Source of the DNA: Amoebophrya sp. AT5.2
Taxonomy: Eukaryota; Sar; Dinophyceae; Syndiniales; Amoebophryaceae
Direction of reading: 5' to 3'
DNA: 16,563 bases
NCBI GenBank assembly: GCA_005223375.1
Contig: RXOD01005003.1
Coordinates: 1-16,563 of the forward strand
Made by a program: the position numbers and the translations under genes. Under the pieces are notes generated by a model. That model was given only the letters and a program-made list of their open reading frames with translations. It had not been told where the DNA came from and searched no databases. Below, piece after piece: positions 8,683 through 16,563 of this stretch (its first letter is position 1; every line of letters starts with the position of its first letter).

Positions 8683-10545
8683 TCAGCTGCTTATGAAAAA
8701 AGTGTTCATTATACGTGTTTCCTTCTGCTTTTGCTTTGTCTGTATCCCTAGTCCCTCCTGGCCTTGCGCGGCAGCTCGTAGCCGCTCTACGCTTTTGCTG
8801 CGCCATTTCCGCTGCATCGACCACACCGCGGAAGGCTCTACCGACACTTTGTTCGGTTCCTGCGCCGTCGCCGCTGCGCACACGCGCAGTGGGGGCTCAA
8901 GCGTTTTGCCGAGTGGTCTCTGCTCCTGCGTATTAGCGATATGCTCCTGCAGTATTAGCAGATCCCCCTTCAGCTCGGCAGTCGGCGCCGGGAGCAGCGG
9001 CTTCTTCATTCCTTCCGCGAACTCGTCCTCTGGCAGCCACCCCTTATTTTGTTTCAATCGGACGGCCTCCACCCGGTTTTCACTTTTACTTTCTTGCGTC
9101 GTCCTCTCCCTTTGCTGCTCGCCCCCTTCACACACCGCCCGATCCTGCTTGATTTTCTGCTTGTCTTGTTGTGGATGAAGGCGCTGCTCCTCGTTAGCGA
9201 GAAGGCCTCGGGGCCGGACAGAGGGAGAGGCACTTCGCCCAGGTGCGCCAACTGCCCCCGCCCCCGTTGTAGAAGCGCCGACACCACCGCGTGGCCGTGC
9301 GGGAGAAGACGGACACGACGAACCGTCGGAGTCGGACAGAGTGATAACTTCGGGGAGGAGCTGTGGACGTGGAGGTGGAGGTGGTGCTGGCGCCCCAAAA
9401 GTTTTTCCACTACGTAGCTGACGCACTCGCAGTACCGGTTGTATCGCTGATGCGGAGACCGAGACCAAAGGAGCTGAGTTCGACGTTCCTGCGGCTGACG
9501 CTGATGTTGTCCCGACGTCGATGACGGCCCCGCCAATGCGTTGGACCGCGGAGGATGAAGATGAGGACGAACATAACGCGGTGGGAGTGTAGGCTGAAGC
9601 GGCTCCACCTGTCCGAAACCCAAGTGAGTGCTGCGTGTCATTTTTGCGTAGTACCGAGGAAAAAGACGAAGTCGCACCAGTAGACGGGAGCTGAGTCACC
9701 AGTAGACGGTCACACCAGTAGACGTTCACGTTGGACGAGGCAGATAGCCCCGCCTGTGATTCCACGAGCCCGCCACTGCGTTTCTGTGCCCCGAGCACGG
9801 TAGACGAACACGACGACGACGAAGAGTTGCTGTTGGAGTTTGAGGAGGCTACTGTCCCAGCGCCCCGGGAAGTACCAGGATCGCCCACGTTGCTGCGGCC
9901 CTCAGAGTTCGGGCTCTTTCTTGACGGATCATCCAAATCCAGATCCAGATCCAGATCCACCAGTTCCAATTGGGCCTTTCGCTTTACCTCCTCCTTACGC
10001 GGTCGGCCTGGACCGCGTTTTTGTTTTTGTGCCTGCCCCGCCTCTTGTCCGCCTTCCTTATCGCCATCGCCGCCGTTTTCCTGTTTTGGCTTTGGTGGCC
10101 TCCCCACCCTTCCCCTGTTTGCTTGCTTCTCCAGCTTCTTCAGCCTCTTGTTGTACTGTATCACCCTAGCTCTCTCCGCCCTGCGCTGCCGGTCCTCCTC
10201 CGTGATATTTAGTTTGAGCGGCTTGTAGATGAGGTAGAGGGCGTTCCGACGCGGCCGAGGCTGCGGCTGGCGATTATCAGGCGCTGGCCCATCATGCTCT
10301 GCCCCATCAGCGATTTCCTCCTCGCGCGGATGGACTGTCTGCGAATCCATTTCGATGACAACTTCGTCATGTTGCTGCTCGTCCGCGGTCTCCGCTTCCG
10401 CTTCCTCGCCCGGTTGTTCCTGCTCGTCCTTCTCGCTCCTCCGCCGCTTCTGTTGTAAGGCTAAGGACTGCTCCTCGTCCTCGTGCTCCTCCACTTGGGA
10501 GGGCCGCTTCTTGAGCTTTCGCGGCCGCGGCGCGGAAGACGACAT
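8683..10545 (-). CDS. AT-hook nuclear protein, 620 residues
   Basis: A single long frame from the ATG at 10545 (context AAAAAAATG) to the TGA at 8683. The open frame extends six codons further up but only from a TTG. Two AT-hooks, short motifs that sit in the minor groove of AT-rich DNA, are visible: RGRVGRPPK at about 144-152 and KRGPGRPRK at 176-184. The second is a textbook match. The N-terminus is basic (PRKLKKRP, then QQKRRRSEK), fitting nuclear import, and is followed by an acidic Glu-rich region. Residues 101-142 (ALYLIYKPLKLNITEEDR, then an Arg/Lys-rich helix) are the least repetitive part and may be a conserved block. Next come an Asp-Leu repeat (LDLDLDLDLDD), poly-Ser tracts, Pro-rich segments and a charged C-terminus. 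The last ten codons look non-protein-like and could be read-through into an intron or leader. A role in chromatin or transcription is inferred from the AT-hooks alone; no enzymatic domain is seen. Confidence 0.78.
   Translation of the reverse strand: MSSSAPRPRKLKKRPSQVEEHEDEEQSLALQQKRRRSEKDEQEQPGEEAEAETADEQQHDEVVIEMDSQTVHPREEEIADGAEHDGPAPDNRQPQPRPRRNALYLIYKPLKLNITEEDRQRRAERARVIQYNKRLKKLEKQANRGRVGRPPKPKQENGGDGDKEGGQEAGQAQKQKRGPGRPRKEEVKRKAQLELVDLDLDLDLDDPSRKSPNSEGRSNVGDPGTSRGAGTVASSNSNSNSSSSSCSSTVLGAQKRSGGLVESQAGLSASSNVNVYWCDRLLVTQLPSTGATSSFSSVLRKNDTQHSLGFRTGGAASAYTPTALCSSSSSSSAVQRIGGAVIDVGTTSASAAGTSNSAPLVSVSASAIQPVLRVRQLRSGKTFGAPAPPPPPRPQLLPEVITLSDSDGSSCPSSPARPRGGVGASTTGAGAVGAPGRSASPSVRPRGLLANEEQRLHPQQDKQKIKQDRAVCEGGEQQRERTTQESKSENRVEAVRLKQNKGWLPEDEFAEGMKKPLLPAPTAELKGDLLILQEHIANTQEQRPLGKTLEPPLRVCAAATAQEPNKVSVEPSAVWSMQRKWRSKSVERLRAAAQGQEGLGIQTKQKQKETRIMNTFFISS
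9936..9958. repeat. ccagat hexamer microsatellite in the AT-hook gene
   Basis: About four copies of ccagat in a row code the Asp-Leu dipeptide repeat of the AT-hook protein. Six-base units keep the frame if copy number changes. Confidence 0.8.
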
Positions 10546-10969
10546 TTTTTTGATTTTGAACAACGAGGGCGATATATAATTCTGGTGCTATAAATGAAAT
10601 GAATCCGGTGACGAGTTGTAGTTTCCCGGTGACTAGAAAGATACGCTGGCTCAGGATGAGCCAACTACTTTCTTAAGCAAGAACCGAGGACGTGGTCGAA
10701 GTCGCAACACTGCTCCAGACTGGTGCTGAAACAAGATTATACAGCAACCAATGCCCTGAATTACGATTGAGAGTCGAAGATCGAAACGACGCTCAGATAC
10801 CACTTTCAAAACCCAGGCTGCACTCAGTTTTTTCTTTTTTTCATTCGACATTTCCTCGTCCCTCCGGCTCTCTCGTATATATAATTCCGTCGCCCAAAAA
10901 ACGCGCACGCAACCGCTGCCAAGAAAAAACGAAAAGAACCAGTCTAGACATAAACCGATTCTACATGTG
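10546..10969. other. upstream region of the AT-hook gene
   Basis: No supported gene. An AT-rich stretch read on the minus strand as TTATATATCG lies about 25-35 bases above the ATG (10571-10580); it could be a TATA-like element or just leader. A second AT-rich tract, tatatataatt, lies near 10875-10885. Confidence 0.4.
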
Positions 10970-11156
10970 AGAAGCGACATTTGCGTGAGCGCTACATCGC
11001 AATACTTCCGCCATTTTTTTTAAAAGAAGCACTGTCGACGAAAGAGATCGCGAGTTGCCGCCGGTGAGTCGGCAGTCTACTATGTGAAAACCAAAAATGT
11101 ACCTCATCGACTTCCATCCAACATAGTAGACGCCAGCGGCCACACCAGCAATAACT
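10970..11156. repeat. decayed left-flank copy of the 160-bp repeat
   Basis: The segment 11107-11154 (atcgacttccatccaacata and onward through cagcggccacaccagcaa) clearly matches the corresponding part of the array units. The preceding half is diverged beyond easy alignment. This is the expected appearance of an array edge that no longer takes part in homogenisation. Confidence 0.7.
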
Positions 11157-12985
11157 AAAAAAATAAAAAAATAAAATTTAGTGATTTAAAATCATGCGTG
11201 AAACTATATCACAGCCTATCGCTGATGAGTGGGCTGCTTTCTATGTCAGAAGCAAAGCAAAGGTCTATCGCTGTCCACCCGACGTAGTAGACGCCCGCGG
11301 CCACACCTGCAACAGCCGAAAAAAATAAAAGCAGAATTTTGTGATGTGAAATCACACGAGAAACTACATCACAGCCTATCGCTAACGAATGGGCTGCCTT
11401 CTATGTCAGAACCAAAGCAAAGGTCTATCGCTTTCCATCCGACGCGGCAGACGCCCGCGGCCACACCAGCAACAGCCGAAAAAAGTAAAAGCAAAACTCT
11501 GTGATGTGAAATCACACGAGAAACTACATCACAGCCTACCGATGATGAATGGGCTGCCTTCTATGTCAGAAGCAGAGCAAAGGTCTATCGCTTTCCATCC
11601 GACGTAGTAGACGCCCGCGGCCAGACCAGCAGCAGCTGAAAAAAATAAAAATTAAAATTTTTCGATTTAAAATCATGCGAGAAAGTAAATCACAGCCCTT
11701 CGCTGATGAATGGGCTGCCTTCCATGTCAGAAGCAAAGCAAAGGTCTATCGCTTTCCATCCGACGCAGCAGACGCTCGCGGCCACACCAGCAACAGCCGA
11801 AAAAAATAAAAATTAAAATCTTGCGATTTAAAATCATGCGAGAAAGTATATCACAGCCTGTCGCTCATGAATGGGCTGCCTTCTGTGTCAGAACCAAAGC
11901 AAAGGTCTATCGCTTTCCATCCGACGTGGCACACGCCCGCGGCCACACCAGCAACAGCCGAAAAAAGTACAAGCAAAACTTTGCGATGTGAAATCACGCG
12001 AGAAACTATATCACAGCCTACCTCCGCTGATGAATGGGCTGCCTTCTATGTCAGAAGCAGAGCAAAGGTCTATCGCTTTCCATCCGACATAGCAGACGCC
12101 CGCGGCCAGACCAGCAGCAGCCGAAAAAAATAAAATTAAAATTTTGCGACTTAAAATCATGCGAGAAAGTATATCACAGCCTTTCGCTGATGAATGGGCT
12201 GCCTTCCATGTCAGAAGCAGAGCAAAGGTCTATCGCTTTCCATCCGACTTAGCAGACGCCCGCGGCCAGACCAGCAGCAGCCGAAAAAAGTAAAAGCAAA
12301 ACTTTGCGATGTGAAACTACACGAGAAACTATATCACAGCCTATCGCTGATGAATGGGCTGCCTTCCATGTCAAAAGCAGAGCAAAGGTCTATCGCTTTC
12401 CATCCGACGTAGCAGACGCCCGCCGCCACACCAGCAGCAGCCGAAAAAAATAAAAATTAAAATTTTGCGATTTAAAATCATGCGAGAAACTATATCACAG
12501 CCTGTCGCTGATGAATGGGCTGCCTTCTGTGTCAGAACCAAAGCGAAGGTCTATCGCTTTCCATCCGACGCAGCAGACGCCCGCGGTAACACCAGCAACA
12601 GCCGAAAAAAGTAAAAACAAAGCGTTGCGATGTGAAATCACGCGAGAAACTATATCACAGCCTATCGCTGATGAATGGGCTGCCTTCTAACTATGTCAGA
12701 AGCAAAGCAAAGGCCTATCGCTTTCCATCCGACGTAGCAGACGCCCGCGGCCACCCCAGCAACAGCCGAAAAAAGTAAAAGCAAAGCTTTGCGATGTGAA
12801 ATCACACGAGAAACTATATCACAGCCTATCGCTGATGAATGGGCTGCCTTCCATGTCAGAAGCACAGCAAAGGTCTATCGCTTTCCATCCGACGCAGCAG
12901 ACGCCCGCGGCCGCATCAGCAGCAGCCGAAAAAAATAAAAATTAAAATTTTGCGATTTAAAATCATGCGAGAAACTATATCTTCA
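11157..12985. repeat. tandem array of ~160-bp units, 11 full plus partial
   Basis: Units start at 11157, 11319, 11479, 11639, 11800, 11961, 12124, 12284, 12444, 12605, 12769 and 12929; lengths are 160-164 bp. Shared landmarks in each full unit: an A-rich start, gagaaactatatcacagcc, gatgaatgggctgcc, a short inverted repeat (ttct-atgtc-agaa), ggtctatcgctttccatcc, and gacgcccgcggcca. Two subtypes exist. Type A has gtaaaagcaaaac and the inverted repeat GTGATgtgaaATCAC. Type B has ataaaaattaaaat and the near-palindrome GATTTAAAATC. The order is B A A B B A B A B A A B. Because the period is not a multiple of three, no frame runs through. Short plus-strand frames (72-93 codons) recur in each unit only because the repeat has few stops, and second-position changes and an in-frame minus-strand stop argue against coding. 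A satellite-type repeat is the best description. Confidence 0.95.
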
Positions 12986-13155
12986 CGGTGGAGTCGCTGA
13001 GAAAAGAGCGTCCATCGCTGGCTGTCGTCGGTAAGTGGGCTGCCTGTTCTGGCAGAAGCGCAGCTGCGGTCTATTGCTTATTTTCGTCCATAGTAACCGC
13101 AAGTAACAGACGCTAGCACTAGCTGCCATACCAACCAGCAACGGGCAAAAAGTGC
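12986..13155. repeat. decayed right-flank copy of the 160-bp repeat
   Basis: After the type B opening of the last unit the match breaks at about 12983. It resumes in weaker form: gtgggctgcctgttctggca at 13036-13055, cggtctattgctta at 13067-13080, and cagacgctagcac followed by cataccaaccagcaac at about 13108-13142. The loss of identity is consistent with an old array border. Confidence 0.75.
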
Positions 13156-13997
13156 TTACATTCATACTGCTTCTCTCCGCCCGGAGGAACGGCGCTCGTG
13201 AATCTTGGTCTGAAGCACGCATGCGTGACCCCTACAACGTAGCATTTCCAACGATTTTTGACGTCGTGGCACTCAAAACCTCAACATATACACTGCATGT
13301 CGTGTGATTCATCATGACTTGCGGACAGAGTACTCAAGCGAACAAGTTTCCATTCGTTCCAAAGCAAGAATGCAATCACCGGTCTAGCTCTAGACGCTTC
13401 CGGCTTGGTTTCATCATGATCCGTCGGATCTAAAAAAAGTGTTTCCCAGCCGCACATATTCAATGATAATGCCCCCAACTATGCATGGAAGGAAACAAGG
13501 GGAGCCCTGCGTGTGCAGCAAGCAGGAGGTTTCTGACGGTTTATAAATCATCTGTTGCATTTTCATCATGGCCGCCCTCGATTCGAGTAGAAGTAGTCGT
13601 AGCTCTGCAAGAGCGCACGACCACAGCATTAAGGGAGCTATGTATCCCTGCTGTGCATTGAAGATTGATTCGTCTACTCGTCACGACCGGTAAAATTTAG
13701 CGGAGTAGATGTGGAAGTACAATGTCCGCCTGCTTCACACGTAGTTTGGAGCATCGGCAGCCCAGTCTGCATTCTTCGATCGACGGAACGACAGATCTAT
13801 GAGCGCCGGTTAATTTCTAAAAACAACAAGTCAAAACGGCAAACTTCCTGTTCGAAAGTCAAACAACATTGACCTCCGCACTCTCACAGCAAACTAAACC
13901 CGAAGGCACTTCTCGTGCAGCAGAGAGATAGTTCTACTTTCGTCTCCCGTCCTCTTCGCAACTCGTCCATTCGTTGACCATGGAAAGAACAGCTTTC
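13156..13997. other. intergenic stretch, no supported gene
   Basis: Between the array edge and the stop of the PUB gene. Small open frames on either strand (for example 13414-13629 minus) have no recognisable domain. Nothing else clear. Confidence 0.5.
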
Positions 13998-14525
13998 TCA
14001 CGCCGCGTACTCCTTCGCGTCCACTCCCACCACCCATTTCAGATTCACCGTTGCGCTTCCGCTGATTTCCTCCACGCTCCTCGGATCTGCCGGCTTCGCT
14101 TCTCCCGCCGGTGCCACCCGTCCCAGTCCCTTGGCCACCCGCGCTTTTTCGATCTCCTTCCGGAAGTACTCCTCGCGGCAGTCGATGATTTTATTCACGT
14201 GGTTCGGAAACGTGATTTTCACCGTCTCGGGCAGCACTAAGAACGGCTCCCCGGTCCCTTGCTCCGACTCGAAGACAAAGCCGCAGGCGAGGAGCACCTC
14301 GAGTGCGGGCAGAACGGAGGTGATCGCCGCTTGGATCTTAGCGTTGGAGAGTTTGATTTTGCGGAACTTGGCCTCCTTCGGGTTTTGGGCGATGTTTTTC
14401 AGCAGGGTCTCGAGGATGTCCAGCGTCGCGTAGTGCTGGGCTACCGGCACGTTGCGGAGAGCCTTCTCGAGCGTGGAAAGCTGGTCGGCAACGCGCATGC
14501 CAGGACCAAGACCGTAGTAACCCAT
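13998..14525 (-). CDS. PUB-domain protein (p97/VCP-binding type)
   Basis: A single exon of 175 residues from the ATG at 14525 (context GAAAAAAATG) to the TGA at 13998. Residues about 15-105 match the PUB fold found in peptide:N-glycanase and UBXN6-type adaptors, which binds the C-terminal tail of the AAA ATPase p97/Cdc48. Visible signatures are the helix LDILETLLKNIAQNP (35-49), KFRKIKLSN (53-61), and PALEVLLACGFVFE (73-86), followed by a Leu/Pro strand. Residues 111-135 form a charged helix (REEYFRKEIEKAR), then a Pro/Ala linker and a short end. No transglutaminase-like, UBA or UBX domain is present, so the protein is a stand-alone PUB module. In the cell it would be expected in the cytosol or nucleus as an adaptor or competitor for p97; that role is inferred from the family. 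The length and clean ends suggest the gene is complete. Confidence 0.86.
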   Translation of the reverse strand: MGYYGLGPGMRVADQLSTLEKALRNVPVAQHYATLDILETLLKNIAQNPKEAKFRKIKLSNAKIQAAITSVLPALEVLLACGFVFESEQGTGEPFLVLPETVKITFPNHVNKIIDCREEYFRKEIEKARVAKGLGRVAPAGEAKPADPRSVEEISGSATVNLKWVVGVDAKEYAA

Positions 14526-15949
14526 TTTTTTCGTGGAGGTATGGTTTTGGGGTAAGTAAGTAGTTTGGTAGGTTTGAAAATGATGTTGGCTCCCGAGGAT
14601 GGAATAGTAGATCTACGGGACCGTGGAGTGGGACCGAAAAAAATCCTAGTACAAGTACTTCTGGATGGATCTGGTAAACGTGAGATAAAACGGCTATGAG
14701 GTTGCGCTAAAAGCAAAGACGAGGCGATAGCTTCTGGGGGTCGTGGCTCAGAGTCGCTCGGATCGTCCCACCAAAAAGATGCTACGGCGCTGTGGTAGTT
14801 GTAAGTATTTGCGAAAATTGTTTGTGGTGCCCTTCCTACCTTTCTGATTCTGTGTGGCGAACTGGATTCAACGGGGTTTCGCTAAGTAGATCGGCAATCA
14901 GGAGGTGGGGAGCGTTGGTAGCATGCATGAGGCTGGTTGTATTTGTGTTGGTTTTTCGGGAATCAAGTTCAAGAGTTATGAAGCTGTGAGCGTGAAACGA
15001 GTACGAATGTCGTGGACCAGCACGTACAAAAACGTATTGCTTTGATGATTCGCCCGTTTTCAAGTTCACGTCGTACTTCTGTGAGCCTTCCATCGCTCTC
15101 CCACTCCCGAACCGATTCCTTAAATGCTTGTAGTTCGGCTATCTGAACACGTACGAAGAGCTGCAGCAACGAAGTGCAACCAAGAGGCGAGCTAGCAGCA
15201 GCACCCACGACAGAAAACGCCAAACGATTAGATGAAAGGCGCCTCCCCCCGGCCTCGGGCCTACTTCTTACTTACTTTCGTCCACAGCTTCAGCTTAAGG
15301 CTAGCTCTACCTCTAGCAGCTGCGAGTGCGCCCCTGCTACTTTACAACTGCTCACCTGATTGTAAATTGTACAGTTTCAACATCCGTCGATCATCGGACG
15401 CGTCTTCCGATATGCGGCATTTGCAATCGATTTCGTTCTCGCGCGGCCTGTTACAGGAGCAACGGCTCTACCAGACCTCGAAGTGTACTCACCTTGAGAA
15501 CGAAGGGCACCACTCAAATTCCATTAGTCGACGTATAGTACGGTATGAGTATCGTATCGAGTAAAAAAGCATTTCTTGCGAATTTGCAAGCAACCTGTCA
15601 GTTGCAGTCTGCTGGATTCCAATTATACAGTTCGTTGTCTGTCGCAGCTAGGAAGCCGCTTTACGAGTGAATGGCTGACCTTCGAATTCGGCGTTGCAAG
15701 TTTTGAGCCGCTACAACCATGAAGCAAGGAGAAGGTGAGTTGAATTCGAATTCCAATATTCTGGTTCCTCGTCCGACGCTAGCTGCTCTCACGCAGTCTG
15801 CTCGTCCCCCCGCACCGACCAGTACCACGACCACCAGCAGATACGGATTCCACTACATTCAACATCATCGCCTCCCCGACCTTCAACAGCGTCCCCATAG
15901 CGAATCGATCCCATCACCCCGTCAGAAAACTACTAGAAGCCCCGCATCA
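14526..15949. other. 1.4-kb intergenic stretch, weak small frames only
   Basis: Contains the leader and promoter of the PUB gene. A minus-strand frame of 85 codons from the ATG at 15093 to 14836 is open but unrecognised. On the plus strand, ATG at 15719 in a fair context opens an 89-codon Ser/Thr/Pro-rich frame and is followed after 16 bases by a donor-like G/GTGAGT; this could be the first exon of a plus-strand gene, but it would run into the gene on the opposite strand. I do not call either as a gene. Confidence 0.45.
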
Positions 15950-16561
15950 TCAGCCTGGTCCTCCTCCGAGACCGCTCCCGAACGCTGACAATTTCCTTCC
16001 TTCTTTCGACACCGCCATTTGCCGCACCACTTCTTTCAATTCCGGGTCTAGCTCCACTTCCTTCACCACTTCCGCGTCTTTTTCCACCGCGATGTCGATG
16101 AACCGCTCGTGCGGTCTGCGCATCGACTCCCCCGACTGGAAGTTGTAGTAGTACTTTACCCCGCGCAAATCGTAGAACGCGTGCCACTCTTCGCCCAGCG
16201 TCGTCTGGATCGGCGCGCGTTTGCTGAACCCCTCCTGCGCCTCGAACGCCGGGTTGACCTCGCCTAGCGCCCACACCCGCGCATTCGCGGATGCTGCTGC
16301 CTGGTGCGCGGGGATGGTGGATCCCCCCGCCGGAGCACCAGCTGCCGCACCAGCTGCTGCTGTTCCACCACCTGCCGCGGCGTCTCCGGCCGCCGCGACT
16401 CCCGCCGCTGGTCCACCTCCGGGTTGCGGCTTCCTTCTCGCGGTGTAGTCGATTCGTAGTGGCTTCAAATCCAAAAACTTCGGCAGCGTCTTCACGTGCT
16501 TGCGCGCGTAGCACTCGTGGCAGTAGTTGCCGAAAGTGTACGTGTATGAACCGTCCAGCTG
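15950..16561 (-). CDS. WW-like domain protein, 5' end beyond window
   Basis: An open frame enters from the right edge and ends at the TGA at 15950, giving 203 C-terminal residues. The first visible part, YTYTFGNYCHECYARKHVK, has CxxC followed by a His, as in the end of a B-box-like or other zinc-binding module. Then comes an Ala/Gly-rich linker of about 60 residues. A WW-like domain follows, coded at about 16105-16195: EEWHAFYDLRGVKYYYN then SGESMRRP. The first signature Trp, the YYYN strand and the final Pro are present, but the second Trp is Met. WW domains bind proline-rich peptides through that second Trp, so binding is uncertain. The tail is charged (KDAEVVKEVELDPELKEVV) and ends in Gly-rich residues. 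No start is visible, and splicing before the stop cannot be excluded. Confidence 0.7.
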   Translation of the reverse strand, partial: QLDGSYTYTFGNYCHECYARKHVKTLPKFLDLKPLRIDYTARRKPQPGGGPAAGVAAAGDAAAGGGTAAAGAAAGAPAGGSTIPAHQAAASANARVWALGEVNPAFEAQEGFSKRAPIQTTLGEEWHAFYDLRGVKYYYNFQSGESMRRPHERFIDIAVEKDAEVVKEVELDPELKEVVRQMAVSKEGRKLSAFGSGLGGGPG

Positions 16562-16563
16562 CT

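Noticed and set aside
8534..9178. 214-codon plus-strand frame
   Set aside because: Mostly antisense to the AT-hook gene; Ser/Cys-rich composition is typical of a shadow frame.
11229..12614. Series of overlapping plus-strand frames (72-93 codons) with near-identical proteins
   Set aside because: They recur because the 160-bp repeat has few stops; the period shifts frame at every unit and substitutions show no codon pattern.
11157..12985. CRISPR-like repeat array
   Set aside because: Whole 160-bp units are repeated without unique spacers, in a eukaryotic gene context.
15719..15988. 89-codon plus-strand Ser/Thr/Pro-rich frame with a donor-like site
   Set aside because: No domain, and its end overlaps the minus-strand WW-like gene; kept only as a note.
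1..16563. tRNA, rRNA, snRNA or spliced-leader sequences
   Set aside because: No recognisable conserved boxes or leader motif found by eye on either strand.

Overview
The window reads as nuclear DNA of a protist. Protein-coding segments are separated by long non-coding stretches, and several coding blocks only make sense when joined across GT-AG introns. The recognisable domains are eukaryotic: SH3, OTU, YTH, AT-hook, PUB and WW-like. I see no prokaryotic operons, ribosome-binding sites, rRNA, tRNA, insertion sequence or CRISPR array. I cannot name the organism. One-sided gene orientation and simple low-complexity proteins would fit an alveolate or dinoflagellate-related protist, but no spliced-leader sequence is visible, so that is only a guess.

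Every gene I can support lies on the minus strand. From left to right: an intron-split SH3-domain protein (about 1773 down to 267, probably running off the left edge); a single-exon type I membrane protein with a signal peptide, an OTU-like cysteine-protease domain, a Pro/Gln stalk, one transmembrane helix and an acidic tail (4516 to 3305); a two-exon YTH-like RNA-reader protein with an unrecognised C-terminal half (7444 to 6117); a 169-residue low-complexity protein (8485 to 7976); a 620-residue nuclear protein with two AT-hooks (10545 to 8683); a 175-residue PUB-domain protein (14525 to 13998); and the C-terminal part of a protein with a WW-like domain (right edge to 15950).

Between the AT-hook and PUB genes lies the most striking non-coding structure. 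It is a head-to-tail array of eleven full units of about 160 bp plus a partial twelfth (11157 to about 12985), flanked on both sides by decayed copies. Units fall into two subtypes that differ in an AT-rich block and in a short inverted repeat.

The genes are not an obvious pathway. Two proteins touch ubiquitin biology (OTU-like, PUB), one is a probable m6A-type RNA reader and one a probable chromatin protein. The large gaps (1774-3304, 4517-6116, 13156-13997, 14526-15949) hold no gene I can support.
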